A DNA stretch of 64,000 bases, from the NCBI GenBank assembly GCA_954871525.1, contig OX940862.1, positions 34,402,232-34,466,231 on the forward strand, in the 5' to 3' direction. This DNA is from Parietaria judaica (lineage: Eukaryota; Streptophyta; Magnoliopsida; Rosales; Urticaceae). Positions 1-11,305 of this stretch are shown here, in pieces (positions within the stretch are counted from its first letter, which is position 1; each line of letters starts with the position of its first letter). Under the pieces are notes generated by a model that was not told the origin of the DNA, searched no databases, and saw only the letters and a program-made list of their open reading frames with translations. A program made the translations under genes and the position numbers.

Positions 1-1465
1 TATATATTTTTATTTATTAATATAAATCTATTAGTTATTAATTAATTATTAATAAGATATTAATAATTAAATCCAAATAATTAAATTATATTAATAAATC
101 CTGATCTCAATATCATACATTAAAATGTCATGGTGCCACACCATCATTTAAATTCGTGACACGTGATTTAATTTCAAAGTTTATCGAACCGATCATAACT
201 TAGAAAATCCATAAATCACTAACCGTAAGTCGAAATGACTTGGTTCAAAAAGAAAAGTTGCTTAGAATTTAATTTCCAACAACATGGTGCTGATAGAAAA
301 TCTAAATTGTAACTTTCTTTTATCAGTTAATTTCGTGTACCAAAATATGATACTGTTGCCACGCTAACGATAAAACTATCTGATGTCTGCCACAGACCTT
401 TCAGTTTTATAAGTCAAGCCAAATGATTAAACATTATCCAGAATGTATTTTAATCACGTACGTATCATCCGTTACGGAGCTATCCTGGGGACCATGGACC
501 CGTATCACTTAAGCTCCAACGAGCTGCTAGTTGTTCGTCAAACCTCGAAGTGATTCCACTATAGACCCGAGGCTGCACTCTTTAGTGATACGGTATGTAT
601 TATTCCCTTTATAATAGCAGGGTTTCCATTGATACAATCAAATTTGGGTTATTGATCTTTCACTTGATGATTCACAAACGAGAAGGCGGTTTCTACCGTT
701 ATGCCCCTCATTGCATTTTCATCCTTGACTCAGTCAGTAATATTATGAGTAACCCACTTATGGTTTTCGATTCATAAGTTGCGCACGGGTACCTCTCACT
801 TCTCACCACCGACAATCAAGGGAATCATCATCACTCTGAAGAGAGCTGTGTGATGCCCATGTCTATGACAAAGCTACCCTTACTGCTGACTATCATGTTC
901 CCAAAATAATAGTGTTGGGAACAGCGGTAATATTTCGTATTCTTTAACGGTTAAATCAAAGAACAATCAAGCCAGCAGCTTGGACTCAAGATCACTCAGG
1001 ACTTAGATCGAATATCCATTTGATCATCTACTAGTGACTCAACTCCAAGTTATCAGTGACGGTCTTATATGATAACTTCCGGAGTTTAAGTCAGGTCCAG
1101 TCCAGTATGAAGACACTTCATACTTAATGCACTTCTAGTGAGTGTGACACACACAAAATCTAGAATATGATTATCACTTAGTCACATTAATGACCTTATA
1201 CAATTAATGGGCTCCCACCCAGTTGATCAGTTCACGGACATTTTAAGTTCATTTATTATGATTATTAATTCTTCCTCACATTGATTCTGTTGTGATAATA
1301 ATAACATAATTGCATCCTTCATGAACTAAGGAATCAAACATTCTATTTTAATCTACCAGAAACTATAATAAGATTATCATAATAAGCATCATCTTTATTC
1401 AACGACTTGTCATAATCTTTTACAAATGGATAAAATATCTTGTTTAAGGACACATATGTCCAACA
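1..1465 (+). mobile_element. Long LTR, 3' part (first copy)
   Basis: The segment matches about 26775-28246 almost throughout: the same succession of motifs, with scattered substitutions and small indels. It ends CCAACA at 1460-1465, like its sister. The sister is a complete 2,730-bp LTR, so only the last ~1.46 kb lies in the window and its left end and TSD are out of sight. No primer-binding site follows base 1465; the next sequence is an unrelated minus-strand retroelement. It is therefore a solo LTR or a 3' LTR. No protein is encoded; the short ORF at 595 is chance. Confidence 0.8.
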
Positions 1466-2627
1466 GCTCCGTCTTAGCGAAAAAAAAATCGTCGCACCAG
1501 AAAACTCCTAGTCAGCGGCATTGGCGAGGAGGCTGGTGCGAGGTGGTTACCGCGATGATGAAATACGTGTTTACGTTGCTGGCTAACTTTAGGAATGTTC
1601 GTCGAAGAAAGATCCTCAGGGTAAGTTCGTCGAGGTAGGTTCGGCGAGGTCGGTTCCACGAGGAAGTGTTCGCGAGGAAGTGTCCGCGAGGAAGTATCCA
1701 CGATGAAGTGTCCGCGAGGAGGTTTTCTCGAGGCAAGGTTGGCGGGGGAGGTTCCTCGAGAATGGTGTGGCGAAGGACAATAATATGTTCGACGTCACCG
1801 ACTAGCGCGAGAGCGTCGTCGGCAGTGCTGGGTTCCTCGTCATCGGTGCACGTGTGACGCCGCCAGAGTCGTCTTCGTAAAAAGACATCCATGCTCGCGA
1901 TCGTCATGACCGTCACTACAGCAGGCACGCTTGGTGCAGCGTCATCAGTGGCCTTGCTCGAGACGAAAGTATGCTCGTCGGAGAAAAACTCGTCGTCCGT
2001 GGCCTGGGGTTTGTCGAGGAAAGTTCCTCGAGGCGGGTTCATCGAAGAAGGTTCGTTGAGGGGATATCTGCGAGGAAGGTTCCTCGAGTAGTTTCCGTCG
2101 CTCTCTAAAAGTACCTCGTCGGCGCCAGTTTTGTCGCCCTTTGTAATTTCCTCTTCGGCGAAAGTGTCTATGCGAACAACTTTCCCACACACGGTCTCGG
2201 CGTACTCCGCCTCGTCGTTAAGGGAATCGTTGTACTCATCTTACACTGGTTCGGCATACTCCGTTTCGCCGTAGATCAACTCGTCGTACACGGCCTCATC
2301 GTGTTCCGCCTCATCGTACGTCGGTTTGTCTTACTCCGGGATAGCCACCTCGAACGCCGCTAACCTTCACGCATCTTCCAGGACCGCCGCACGTCCAAAA
2401 TTCTGCCCGACCAGGTTGGCTTGGTCTTCCTTGGTGTCGGACTTGCCTCGGCGTCGACGCTACGATTGATTCTGCAGCAGTGCAGCCATCTGTCGGGTCA
2501 GCAAGTCCACCTGAGCGCGCAATCCGTCGACCTCTTCTCGTCTCACCATATCCTCTACGAAATCTTCGTGAACGGCTCGCTTCTACGGTGCCTCTGCACA
2601 GAAACGAGTGGCTCTGATACCAACTGA
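1466..2627 (-). pseudogene. Decayed gag-like region of a minus-strand LTR retroelement
   Basis: Read on the minus strand from the primer site at 2609-2622, the sequence opens with a coiled-coil peptide (EEVDGLRAQVDLLTRQ, about 2480-2540). This is typical of the N-terminus of plant gypsy-type gag proteins. It continues into an acidic stretch (repeated DE/AEY) and then low-complexity Arg/Pro-rich sequence built from ~14-bp repeats of the gaggaagtgtccgc type at 1660-1730. Stops and frame changes break it; the longest open piece is 1512-2192. No protease, RT or zinc knuckle remains. It is cut at 1466 by the neighbouring LTR. The assignment rests on position next to the primer site plus the coiled coil; the family is uncertain. 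Confidence 0.5.
2609..2622 (-). other. Primer-binding site (initiator Met tRNA type)
   Basis: The plus strand reads TGGCTCTGATACCA, so the minus strand reads TGGTATCAGAGCCA. This is the classical plant retrotransposon primer site complementary to initiator methionine tRNA. It lies 5 bp from the LTR end at 2628, which fixes the minus-strand orientation of this element. Confidence 0.8.
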
Positions 2628-3169
2628 TGTAGAGCGGACTATGGATTAACACAAGAACGCTTCTCAACGAGTATGAAACTCGGGAATTCAAAGCAAAAGC
2701 TTCAATTTTCTATTCATTCAAATCTGAGAAATACAATAACATTCACCACTCTTATAAAGAGTTAGGGTTTAAACCGAAAAGCAAGAAAAGAGGAAATAAA
2801 TTTCTTAAATCACTCTAACTAAACTGAAAATAATATAATAATAATAATTAAATAGAGGATATCTTGAAGATACTATTGTATTTATAGAGTTAGAAAATAT
2901 TAACTTCATAGGCTATGGCATTAATATTTTTTAGCTCTATAAATACCATGTCGTAGTTCTCGTTTTTATCGTCTAAAAATCGTTGAGCTTTATACAATAC
3001 TTATGCACAAATGTTGATATGTATCGCATAAAGAATCATGAAGTTTAAAACTTGCGATAGGATAGGACTTGACACATTTGATACTAGTTCTATGAGAAAA
3101 TTAGTTTTGAAATATGCCGTAAATTTTTTAATATTCTATAAATTTATAGTACGTACTTATACTCCAACA
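2628..3169 (-). mobile_element. 5' LTR of the minus-strand element
   Basis: A 542-bp segment bounded by TG at 2628 and CA at 3169. On the minus strand it starts TGTTGGAGTATAAG and ends CGCTCTACA just before the primer site. A minus-strand TATA-like box (CTTTATAAGAG, near 2755) lies about 130 bp before the LTR end, as expected for U3/R. The partner LTR is not in the window. The right border is inferred from the TG...CA rule only; no TSD can be tested. Confidence 0.6.
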
Positions 3170-3558
3170 ATCACTAAACAAATATATACGATAAAAAAAA
3201 AATGGGGACGAGAAGGTCCCATCTAGAGCACTACTTTCTTCAAATCTTTAGATTCGTTATGTCTGTGGGAATAGCTAGCGAATGACACGTGTCCTGCGAC
3301 AGGCACATGATCACCAAGTTGAGACATGGTCAAACGACAGGCACATGATCAAATAACACCCAATTTAACTGTTTAAGGTCGCCAAACAAGTCTATAATGT
3401 AGAGGCAGGCACCGAATCACAATATAATACAGATTTATACCAATTAATTAATTAATTAATTAATGCGTGACTTTTATTTGTATGTTTTGCATGTTATTTT
3501 TCAAGAGCATTATAGTGAATAAGTGGGAAGAAAATAACAGTGTCTAGACTCTAAGCCT
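3170..3558. other. Spacer with short (AATT)n microsatellite
   Basis: AT-rich sequence without a supported gene. It contains an ATTA/AATT tandem run at about 3443-3463 and a short duplicated GACAGGCACATGATCA motif near 3298-3350. Confidence 0.6.
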
Positions 3559-3630
3559 ATTTCAAGCAAGGTTTAAAATGTCGCTTGTCGATGTCGTTTT
3601 GCATTTTTCGTTTTACGGATATATCGTTGC

Positions 3631-5269
3631 TGTTATGGGTAATTCTCGGAATTGATTTACGAAATAAATTAATTAAGCGGGAATTATTAATATAATTCCC
3701 GTTAATTAATTATATAATTTGATTAATCTTTATTAATCAAATTAATCAATTTCAAACCCAAATTTCCCTCCGGAGGCCCGTTTTCGAAAAACAAAGTGTC
3801 CCGGTGTTCACAAAAATATGAAAAACCCCAAAAACGACATAAAATTTGGGAAAAACAAACACGGGACGCGCCCGGGAGCAAAAATGGCCGAGGAAACACC
3901 CGCGGGGCCCACAGGGGCGGCGGCTGTCAGGGCCACGCCACGTGGCGGCCTCCTGCGCCGCCACTCGCCCGCGGGCCCCACCCGGGGTCGCCTCAGCCCC
4001 CCACTTGAGGGCTGCCTTCACACGATCGCGCCAACTGGCGCGATCCTAGCCACCCGCGTCCCATCACGGGACGCGGCCTCTCGCCTCGCGCGGATTCCCG
4101 CGCAGGGACACGCGGACGACCCTGATGGGTCTGCTCCCGCGCGGGGATCCGCGCCCTCGCCACTTGCGAGGAGGCCTGCTTCGAGCAGGCCACGTGTAGG
4201 GCAGGGATCATCCCCGCCCTTTGATCCGCACCATGCGGGCCCCCCTCGGGGGCTTGGTGGTCGTCCGATCTCGCGCGGACGGCCGGGATCGGACCATCTT
4301 TTCCAGGGACTAAAATGCAATTATAAAATTGCCCGGGACCCCCCCGGACAATATTTTACTGCATTTAGGCCCCCGGACCCTATCATAAATAGAAGCTCAA
4401 ATCAGTTGAAACGGTAACTCATTCGAACTCACTCGACTCGAGTTCTCTCTCTCTCTCTACCCCCGATATACTCGCCTCCCCTCAAATATTATACTAATGT
4501 TGAGCGTCGGAGGTGAATCAGGGGGTGCCCCTCCCCCCCCCCCCCCTCCTGTTTCCCTTGACCTCGGGTGTTACATTTTTCAGGCCCAGAAAGTGAGATA
4601 ATTCATAAAAGCGGAAGCCCTGGAGGAATTTTCATAAGACCACGACCCGCCTAATAGGCTCCGTTCCACATTGTGTCCAGCCTATCTTCAGTCCACTATG
4701 CGGATGTTGGGATAGTCTGGGGACAGGTGACGGGGCCCAATATTTAGGTCGCAGGGTCAGGTTTGTAAAATCCCCTCTAAGATCCGGACGACCGAGGGAT
4801 CACCCTGAGAAGGGTCTCTGGATCTATATATTGGACGAATGCACTCCCCCGTTCACTGGTACCCCCGATCCGCGTAGGCTCCGAACCTGTACAAAACCCG
4901 GCCTGGTCATCTCCAGGTTCTGCGGTAACAGGTAGCGAGCCACCCCGATCGCCCGGACCCTGAACGGCCACGAGACCTTCGATCCAAGAAAGTCCAGGGA
5001 TATCAACTCAGAGTCTCTGAATCGGTCAATTAAAACCTCACTCTGAAGTCAGAACGACGGTCGCCCCGAAGTCAACGGGGGTCAGAGGGAACAATCATTG
5101 ACAATAAAAGCCACCACAGACAGCAAATCTGTCATCCCCGTAACAAAGGCCAGCCAAGGCCCACACAGAAGTCTACAAAAGCCCGCCACGTCAACGAACG
5201 ACATTGGGCCAGGCCCAAAATCCACAACTTGGGCCTTAACAATGTTTGATCCAAAAAACGGCATCAACA
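3631..5269 (+). repeat. 5' LTR of the Tat element
   Basis: 1,639 bp. U3 starts with AT-rich palindromes around GCGGGAATTATTAATATAATTCCCG (3678-3702), followed at 4022-4305 by a run of GC-rich hairpins. A TATA-like box CATAAATAG lies near 4385, followed by a CT-rich stretch at 4440-4460 that is probably near the transcription start. The LTR differs from the 3' copy mainly by an expanded C-tract at 4523-4548. A long plus-strand ORF across the hairpins (3818-4417) is judged not to be a gene. Confidence 0.93.
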
Positions 5270-5290
5270 TTTTGGCGCTAGAAGGAGGGG
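5270..5290 (+). other. Primer-binding site of the Tat element
   Basis: TTTTGGCGCTAGAAGGAGGG follows the 5' LTR directly, the position of the minus-strand primer site. The TTGGCGC start is usual in plant Ty3 elements. The priming tRNA was not identified. Confidence 0.65.
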
Positions 5291-5355
5291 GCACGATGTC
5301 AGTCCTCTGAACAACCCCACCAGCAGAACGACGCTTTGATCCCACAAATCAGAGA

Positions 5356-7482
5356 ATGTCATCCAAATCAACGGAAGGCACACCCTCTCAACCCACAGAG
5401 AGCATCGCCCTAAACACTCGGGCCAAGACCCAAGCTCGTCGAAAGCAGGTCCGTATCCTGCCGGAAACAAGCACCCGTCGTGAGTCAGCTCACAACGAGG
5501 AAAGATTGGTCCGAGTCGAAGAAAGTCTTTTCCGGCTGACAGGACTCATCTCCAAACACTTCGAGGGCAAGCACGCCAACGAAGGAGAGGAGGAGATCCC
5601 TGAAGAAGCCCTCGAACTCACCCAGAAAGAGGCAAACGAAGAACGCCCCGTTCCCGAAAATTCTCAGGGGCCAGCACAATCACAAACCACCCGACGATCA
5701 GCCTTTGATCGACTCGGGGGGTACGAAGGTACCACCAACAACGCTAGGAGTCGGCGAAGGGAACGTCGGCGACATAGGCATACCCCGAACGACGAAGAGG
5801 ATCTCTGACACCGCCTAGATCTCGCCGGACAGCAAAGAGACCGGCAGCAACGCCAAAGCCGAAAAAGGGAAAGGCCTCATCAATTAGAGGAATCTGGTAG
5901 TGACGACAGTTCAAGGAAATCCGACAACTCCCGGCGACCCCGGCACCAGGAGGGAGAATATGTCATCCGCGCAATAGGCACTCAGGCGACAACCCCGCCG
6001 TACGAGGGCCTCAAAAGCGAGCTCCAAACCCTCAAGCGGGAAATGCAGAAGCTCACCGCGGCCCAAAGTGCTAACCCCGTAACGCGGAGTCTAGCTGAAG
6101 GGAACATTTCCCCTCTGGCAGATCACCTGCTCGCCGAGGATCTCGACGGTGATTTGAGGTTCCCGCTAAACCTCATCTACGACGGCTCTACCGACCCAAC
6201 GTACCACCTGGTGCAATACCAGTTCAACATGCGAGTGAAGAAATGCTCACCCGCCGCAATGTGTCAGGCTTTCTGCCTCACTCTTGCGGGACCCGCCTTC
6301 GAATGGTACCAACGCCTTCCGAAAGGGTCCATCGGGTCCTTCGACAAACTCGCGGAGCGATTCACTTCACTTTTCGCCAGCTCAATCTCGCAGCGCAAGC
6401 CAAAGTCCTACCTGTGGACTCTCAAGCAGCGCAAGGACGAGACATTACAGACATACCTGAAAAGGTTCGTCGAGGAATCAAACAAAGTCGCCAGTTACAC
6501 GGACGACGACGCCATTACCGCAGTAATCGACGGCCTGCCGCTATGCGATTTCTCCCGCTCCCTTGTCAAAAAGAGGCCGGTCTCAATGGGCGAATTGATG
6601 GCAAGGGCAGCTAAAGACATTGCTGTCGACGAATACTTCGGCGGCAGAAACCAGTTCAACTCTGACGATCAGAGTCGCAACGACCGAAAAGGTGGTAGCG
6701 GCATTCTATCTCGCGCTGGAAAAGCGCCAGAAGAGGGCAGGCCTTCCCAATTCCATATCATATCAACCATCATGGGCGGACCTGAAACCGGAGATTCAAG
6801 CAATCAACGAAAGCGATACGCCAGGTCCCTCGAAGAAGACTTTGACGTCCATCAAGTCAATGTCACTCATCTCGGAGGAGCACCCCACATGCTCCCCAGC
6901 CAAGAAATCACCTTCACCGAGCAGGAGGCTCGGAGAATCTCTCACCCACACAACGACGCCATCGTAACCGATATACTAGTCGCCAACAGCCAAGTTCGGC
7001 GAGTTCTGATCGACAACGGAAGCTCCGCCGACGTCATCTTCAAATCCGCCTTGGTCCAAATGAACCTCGGAGGATTGGTCCCCACACCAGTAAAGACACC
7101 CCTTTACGGTTTCAACGGAAAGCCTGTCTACACCGAGGGCGCCATCACCCTGCCCACGACATTCGGATCCGAGGGCGGAGCCCTGATCACCAAAATGATC
7201 AGGTACCTGGTGGTAGATCAACCTTCGGCCTACAATGTCATCCTGGGACGACCCAGCCTCAACAAACTGCAAGCCATCGCATCTACCTTTCATCTACTCG
7301 TCAAGTTCCCGACGGAAAACGGGATAGGAGTCATGAAAGGTAGTCAGCAGGAATTGCTATGCCCAGGGTACAAAACCCGGGAAGAACGAGTCGGTTATCG
7401 ATACGATATGCCAACTCGAGGAAGAACTTCCCGAATACCCCAGGAACGCAAGAATGTTTGGCGAGCTGGACCCCCGGGATGA
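5356..7482 (+). pseudogene. gag-pro: Tat gag-protease, with an in-frame TGA
   Basis: One reading frame runs from ATG 5356 to 7482, interrupted only by TGA at 5806-5808 (after ...DEEDL). The same frame is open on both sides, so this is a single nonsense codon, plausibly CGA to TGA. The part before the stop (150 aa) is charged and low in complexity. The part after it contains the retrotransposon gag domain (FEWYQRLP, LWTLKQRKDE, about 6150-6650), which forms the particle coat. Near the C-terminus is a retropepsin-like aspartic protease with VLIDNGSSADVIF (7000-7040) and the ILGRPSLN flap-side motif (7240-7265); DNGS in place of DTG/DSG is common in this lineage. It overlaps the pol frame by 29 bp in another frame. 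Confidence 0.85.
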
Positions 7483-9970
7483 CAGGCGCAAGCCCACCAT
7501 GGAACCCTCGTCGGAAACAACACGGATCCCGATCACGGAAGACCGGCCCAAAAGGACGGTCACGATCGGGGCCCAACTCCCGGTCATGATCAAAACCAGG
7601 TTGATCACATTCTTGAGAGAATTCAAGGATGTGTTCGCCTGGTCACACGCCGACATGCCCGGCATTGACCCCGAAATTGCCGTCCACCGATTAAATATCG
7701 AAGCGGGGAGAACGCCGAAGATCCAACGCCGGCGCGCCTTCAACCCCGAACGATATCAGGCGATCAGCGAAGAAGTCAACAAACTCATCACCGCCGACTT
7801 CATCAAAGAAGTGACGTATCCCGACTGGGTGTCCAACGTAGTGATGGTGAAAAAGCCAAACGGAAAGTGGAGAATCTGCATAGATTATTCCGATCTAAAC
7901 GCAGCATGTCCCAAAGACTGTTTCCCGCTGCCAAGAATCGATCAGTTGGTGGACGCCACCGCCGGCCACCAGCTCATGAGCATGATGGACGCCTACTCAG
8001 GATACAACCAAATCCGAATGCACAAGCCTGATCAGATACACACGACATTCGTAACTGATCGGGGACTCTATTGCTACAAGGTCATGCCATTCGGACTCAA
8101 GAACGCCGGAGCCACGTACCAACGCCTGGTCAACAAGATCTTCGCCCCGCTAATCGGGAAGACTATGGAGGTGTACGTTGACGACGTGATTGTAAAAAGT
8201 ATTCGGGAAGAAGACCACGTCAACGATCTGCGCGAGACATTCCTGCTACTGAGAAAGTATCAGATGAAGCTAAATCCAGCCAAATGCGCCTTCGGAGTCG
8301 AGTCCGGGAAATTCCTGGGATACATTGTCAATAGACGAGGTATTGAGGCTAACCATGAGAAGATCAAGGCCCTCCTCGAAATGAGAAGCCCACAACGGAT
8401 CAAAGAGGTGCAAAGCCTGAATGGAAGGATCAACGATCTAGGAAGGTTCGTCTCAAAGGCCACGGATCGCTGCCAGCCGTTCTTTCAAGCCCTCAAGGGT
8501 GGAAAAACCTTTGTCTGGAACGAGAAGTGCGAAGCAGCCTTCCAGGAGCTGAAAACCTACCTCGGATCACCACCCTTGTTGTCAAAACCGAAGGAGGAGG
8601 AATCACTCTACCTCTACCTCTCGGTGTCGATTCGAGCGGTGAGCGCTGTGCTGGTCCGGGAAGAAGACAAGAGGCAATTGTCGATCTATTACATCAGCAA
8701 AGCCCTCCTTGACGCTGAAACGCGTTACACGCAAATCGAGAAATTGGCGCTAGCCCTGGTCACCGCCGCGAAGAAACTCCGCCCGTATTTCCAGGCTCAC
8801 CAGATAGTCGTAAGAACGGAGCACCCGGTCCGAAAGGCACTGCTCAAAGGAACCTCCTCACGAATGGCTATCTGGTCGCAAGAGGTAGGAGAATACGGCG
8901 TCGAGTATCAGGCAAGGGTGGCCATCAAAGGCCAGGCCGTGGCCGATTTCATCGCCGAGTTCACGTACGACACCGAGGTTGAAACCGAGGAAGAAATGGA
9001 CGAAGCACCCAAACCCCCAAAGAGAAAAAATACCCCCGACGGCCCGACCTGGTTCCTACACGTCGACGGAGCCTCGAACATGCACGGGTCCGGGGCCGGG
9101 ATAGTTCTCACCAACCCCGACGGTGAAAAGCTCCGCTACGCCCTGCGCTTCGAGTTCAAGGCTTCAAACAACGAAGCTGAATACGAAGCGCTGCTAGCCG
9201 GACTACGAATCGCACACAAGCTCCAGGTAGAGAACTTGCGAATCCACTGCGACTCCCAGCTGATAGTGAAACAAGTAGAAGGCGAGTACCAAGCGAAGGA
9301 AGCCCACATGGTGGCATACCTAGCAGAAACAAAACGACGCCTGGAGCCACTATCCTGGTACGAGATCACACAGATCCCGCGAGACGAGAACTCGGAGGCA
9401 GACACCCTGGCAAGGGCAGCCTCCGGGGCAGGCAACGAAGGACTGGAAAAAGTCCCGATCGAAGCCCTCAGCCAGCCTTCGATAAAGAAACTCGAAACCC
9501 CTGACGCCGCAACCAGAAATGGAGCGACGACAGGAATCGAAAAAGAAACAATCCCAACACAAGACGAGGGAATCCTCTCTCTGACAAGCAAGCCCGGCGA
9601 AAGCTGGACCACCCCGGTAAAAGAATACCTGAAATATGGTACTCTCCCGGCCGATCGCAAAGAAGCCACACAGCTCAAGCTCCGAGCAACGAGATATGTG
9701 TTGCACAACGGAGAACTCTACAAACGAGGCTTCATGCAACCTCTCCTAAAATGCCTCGAAGAAGAAGACGCCAACTTGGTCCTCCGCGAAATCCACGAAG
9801 GAATTTGTGGAAACCACTACGCCGGACGATCCCTGTCTCTGAAAACCCTGAAACAAGGGTACTTCTGGCCCACTCTCAAGAAAGACTCCGCCGAAATGGC
9901 GCGAAGATGTGACAGATGCCAACGGTTTGCGCAAATCCCGCGACAGCCGGCGGTCCCGCTCTGCCTGTGA
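7454..9970 (+). CDS. pol: Tat pol: reverse transcriptase, dual RNase H, integrase zinc domain
   Basis: An open frame of 838 codons. The reverse transcriptase spans roughly residues 90-300, with KWRICIDYSDLNAACP, VMPFGLKNAGATYQ and the catalytic YVDD at about residue 239. It is followed by a Ty3-type RNase H/connection region (residues 360-500) and a second, archaeal-type RNase H from about residue 530 (FLHVDGAS, NNEAEYEALLAGL, IHCDSQL, ENSEADTLA), diagnostic of the Tat lineage. The C-terminus holds the integrase H2C2 zinc motif (HEGICGNH...CDRC, about residue 780-820). The frame ends early at TGA 9968; homology continues in another frame from about 9960, so this is the N-terminal part of a frameshifted polyprotein. 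The first ATG lies inside the gag-protease overlap, so expression probably needed a frameshift. Confidence 0.9.
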   Translation: MFGELDPRDDRRKPTMEPSSETTRIPITEDRPKRTVTIGAQLPVMIKTRLITFLREFKDVFAWSHADMPGIDPEIAVHRLNIEAGRTPKIQRRRAFNPERYQAISEEVNKLITADFIKEVTYPDWVSNVVMVKKPNGKWRICIDYSDLNAACPKDCFPLPRIDQLVDATAGHQLMSMMDAYSGYNQIRMHKPDQIHTTFVTDRGLYCYKVMPFGLKNAGATYQRLVNKIFAPLIGKTMEVYVDDVIVKSIREEDHVNDLRETFLLLRKYQMKLNPAKCAFGVESGKFLGYIVNRRGIEANHEKIKALLEMRSPQRIKEVQSLNGRINDLGRFVSKATDRCQPFFQALKGGKTFVWNEKCEAAFQELKTYLGSPPLLSKPKEEESLYLYLSVSIRAVSAVLVREEDKRQLSIYYISKALLDAETRYTQIEKLALALVTAAKKLRPYFQAHQIVVRTEHPVRKALLKGTSSRMAIWSQEVGEYGVEYQARVAIKGQAVADFIAEFTYDTEVETEEEMDEAPKPPKRKNTPDGPTWFLHVDGASNMHGSGAGIVLTNPDGEKLRYALRFEFKASNNEAEYEALLAGLRIAHKLQVENLRIHCDSQLIVKQVEGEYQAKEAHMVAYLAETKRRLEPLSWYEITQIPRDENSEADTLARAASGAGNEGLEKVPIEALSQPSIKKLETPDAATRNGATTGIEKETIPTQDEGILSLTSKPGESWTTPVKEYLKYGTLPADRKEATQLKLRATRYVLHNGELYKRGFMQPLLKCLEEEDANLVLREIHEGICGNHYAGRSLSLKTLKQGYFWPTLKKDSAEMARRCDRCQRFAQIPRQPAVPLCL

Positions 9971-10839
9971 TGGTCCCCCGTCCCTTCGCAAAATGGGGGA
10001 TCGACCTGATCGGAAAACTCCCAAAGGCACCGGGAGGGGTGGAATACGCCATAGTCGCCATCGACTACTTCACCAAGTGGGTCGAAGCGGAGCCCATGGC
10101 AAAGATCACTCAGACGAACACGACGAATTTCATCTGGCGCAATATAGTGTGCCGACACGGAATCCCCGAGTCCATCATCACCGACAACGCTAAGCAGTTC
10201 AACAACTCGGACCTCCGGACATTCTGCCTAGACCTTGGAATAAACAACACCTATTCCTCCCCGGTCTACCCGCAAGCCAACGGCCAGGTGGAGTCAGTCA
10301 ACAAGGATATCAAGGCAATCCTGAAAAAGAAACTTGACGAGAAGAAAGAGAAATGAGCCGAAGAATTTCCGGCCGTGCTCTGGGCATACCGCACCACCGC
10401 CAGAAACGCAACGGGCGAAACTCCATTCGCTCTAACATATGGCGTCGAGGCGGTCATCCCCGCGGAGATCACAGTGCCATCACCACGGGTCGAACTCTAC
10501 GACCCGGAACAAAACTCCGAAGCACTAAGAGCCGAGCTTGACCTCCATGAAGAAAGGAGAAACGACGCCTATACCCGCCTGGTGGCCCAAAAGCGAATTG
10601 TAGAGCGATACTACAATTCAAAAGTCAAGGCAAGACGCTTCCTTGAAGGCAGCCTTGTCCTCAGAAAAATGGGGCAGAACACGCAAGTCCAGGGAGCCGG
10701 AGTCTTGGGACCTACATGGGAAGGTCCCTACTGCGTCACTGAGACCATCAGAGACGGAACTTATCGACTGGAAGAGATGGGGGGTAAGGAGATTCCCCGT
10801 CCCTGGAACGTCGAACATTTGAAGCAATACTACCAGTAA
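9955..10839 (+). pseudogene. Tat integrase core and C-terminus, broken
   Basis: Continuation of pol in a different frame. WGIDLIG and VAIDYFTKWVEA (first catalytic Asp), ITDNAKQF (second Asp) and YPQANGQVESVNK (catalytic Glu) make up the rve/DDE integrase core, which inserts cDNA into the genome. Two lesions are seen. A frame change near 9950-9970 separates it from the zinc domain (one base lost, or two gained). A TGA at 10354-10356 lies where the expected codon would be Trp, and the same frame stays open on both sides to the natural end at 10839 (...HLKQYYQ). This copy could not make a full integrase. Confidence 0.88.
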
Positions 10840-11204
10840 AGCGGCACGTGACGAGAAACGAGTCGTACACCCGGAGCAAGAAACCTGCGAAGTACGGAGC
10901 CGAACAAGCTAAGCAACGACCGGGAGCCCGGCCAGTCTAGGGAAAAATCTTCCCTGGAATGTTCCGATCCAGGTTGAAGCTAAGAGAAAACAAAAACAAA
11001 AGGCTCCAACACAAGCAGGAAAAGCTCGCAAAAAACACGCTCGAAATCGTCCCCTCCACAAAACACCCCAATCGGTGCGGAAATAGCTCCGATGTACCAA
11101 TCTATGTGAAAGAAGGCACCACAAGAAGTGCCAAGTCAATAGAAAGTTGTTATTTTGACTATCACATATGTCTCTACTTGTATAGTTTTTTCCTAACCCT
11201 AACA

Positions 11205-11226
11205 AATTACTCAAAAACTGGGGGGT
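11205..11226 (+). other. Internal polypurine-tract-like site
   Basis: AAAAACTGGGGGGTACC near 11212-11228 closely repeats the tract before the 3' LTR (AAAACTGGGGGGTTAA, 15952-15967). It lies 4.7 kb upstream of the 3' LTR, just before the tandem repeats and the antisense gene. It may be a second plus-strand priming site or a relic of an older 3' end. Confidence 0.45.
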
Positions 11227-11305
11227 ACCGGAATAGGCAAAGAGGCATATCGAAAAAAAAAAGTCCTAGAAAAGCCCGGACCTCGATCCCGCTTGCTCAG
11301 GCAAC

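Noticed and set aside
1512..2192. 226-codon minus ORF as a gene of its own
   Set aside because: Low-complexity Arg/Pro sequence from short tandem repeats, beside a primer site and LTR; better explained as a decayed gag-like region.
3818..4417. 199-codon plus-strand ORF in the 5' LTR, repeated at 16155-16688 in the 3' LTR, and companion ORFs on both strands
   Set aside because: All frames are open because the stretch is GC-rich and palindromic. It lies upstream of the LTR TATA box, the 3' copy ends differently, and no domain is visible.
9136..9739. Overlapping 129- and 190-codon minus-strand ORFs opposite pol
   Set aside because: Shadows of the conserved RNase H/integrase coding strand; no features of their own.
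11187..11206. Telomere-like CCCTAAC motif
   Set aside because: Only one partial copy; chance.
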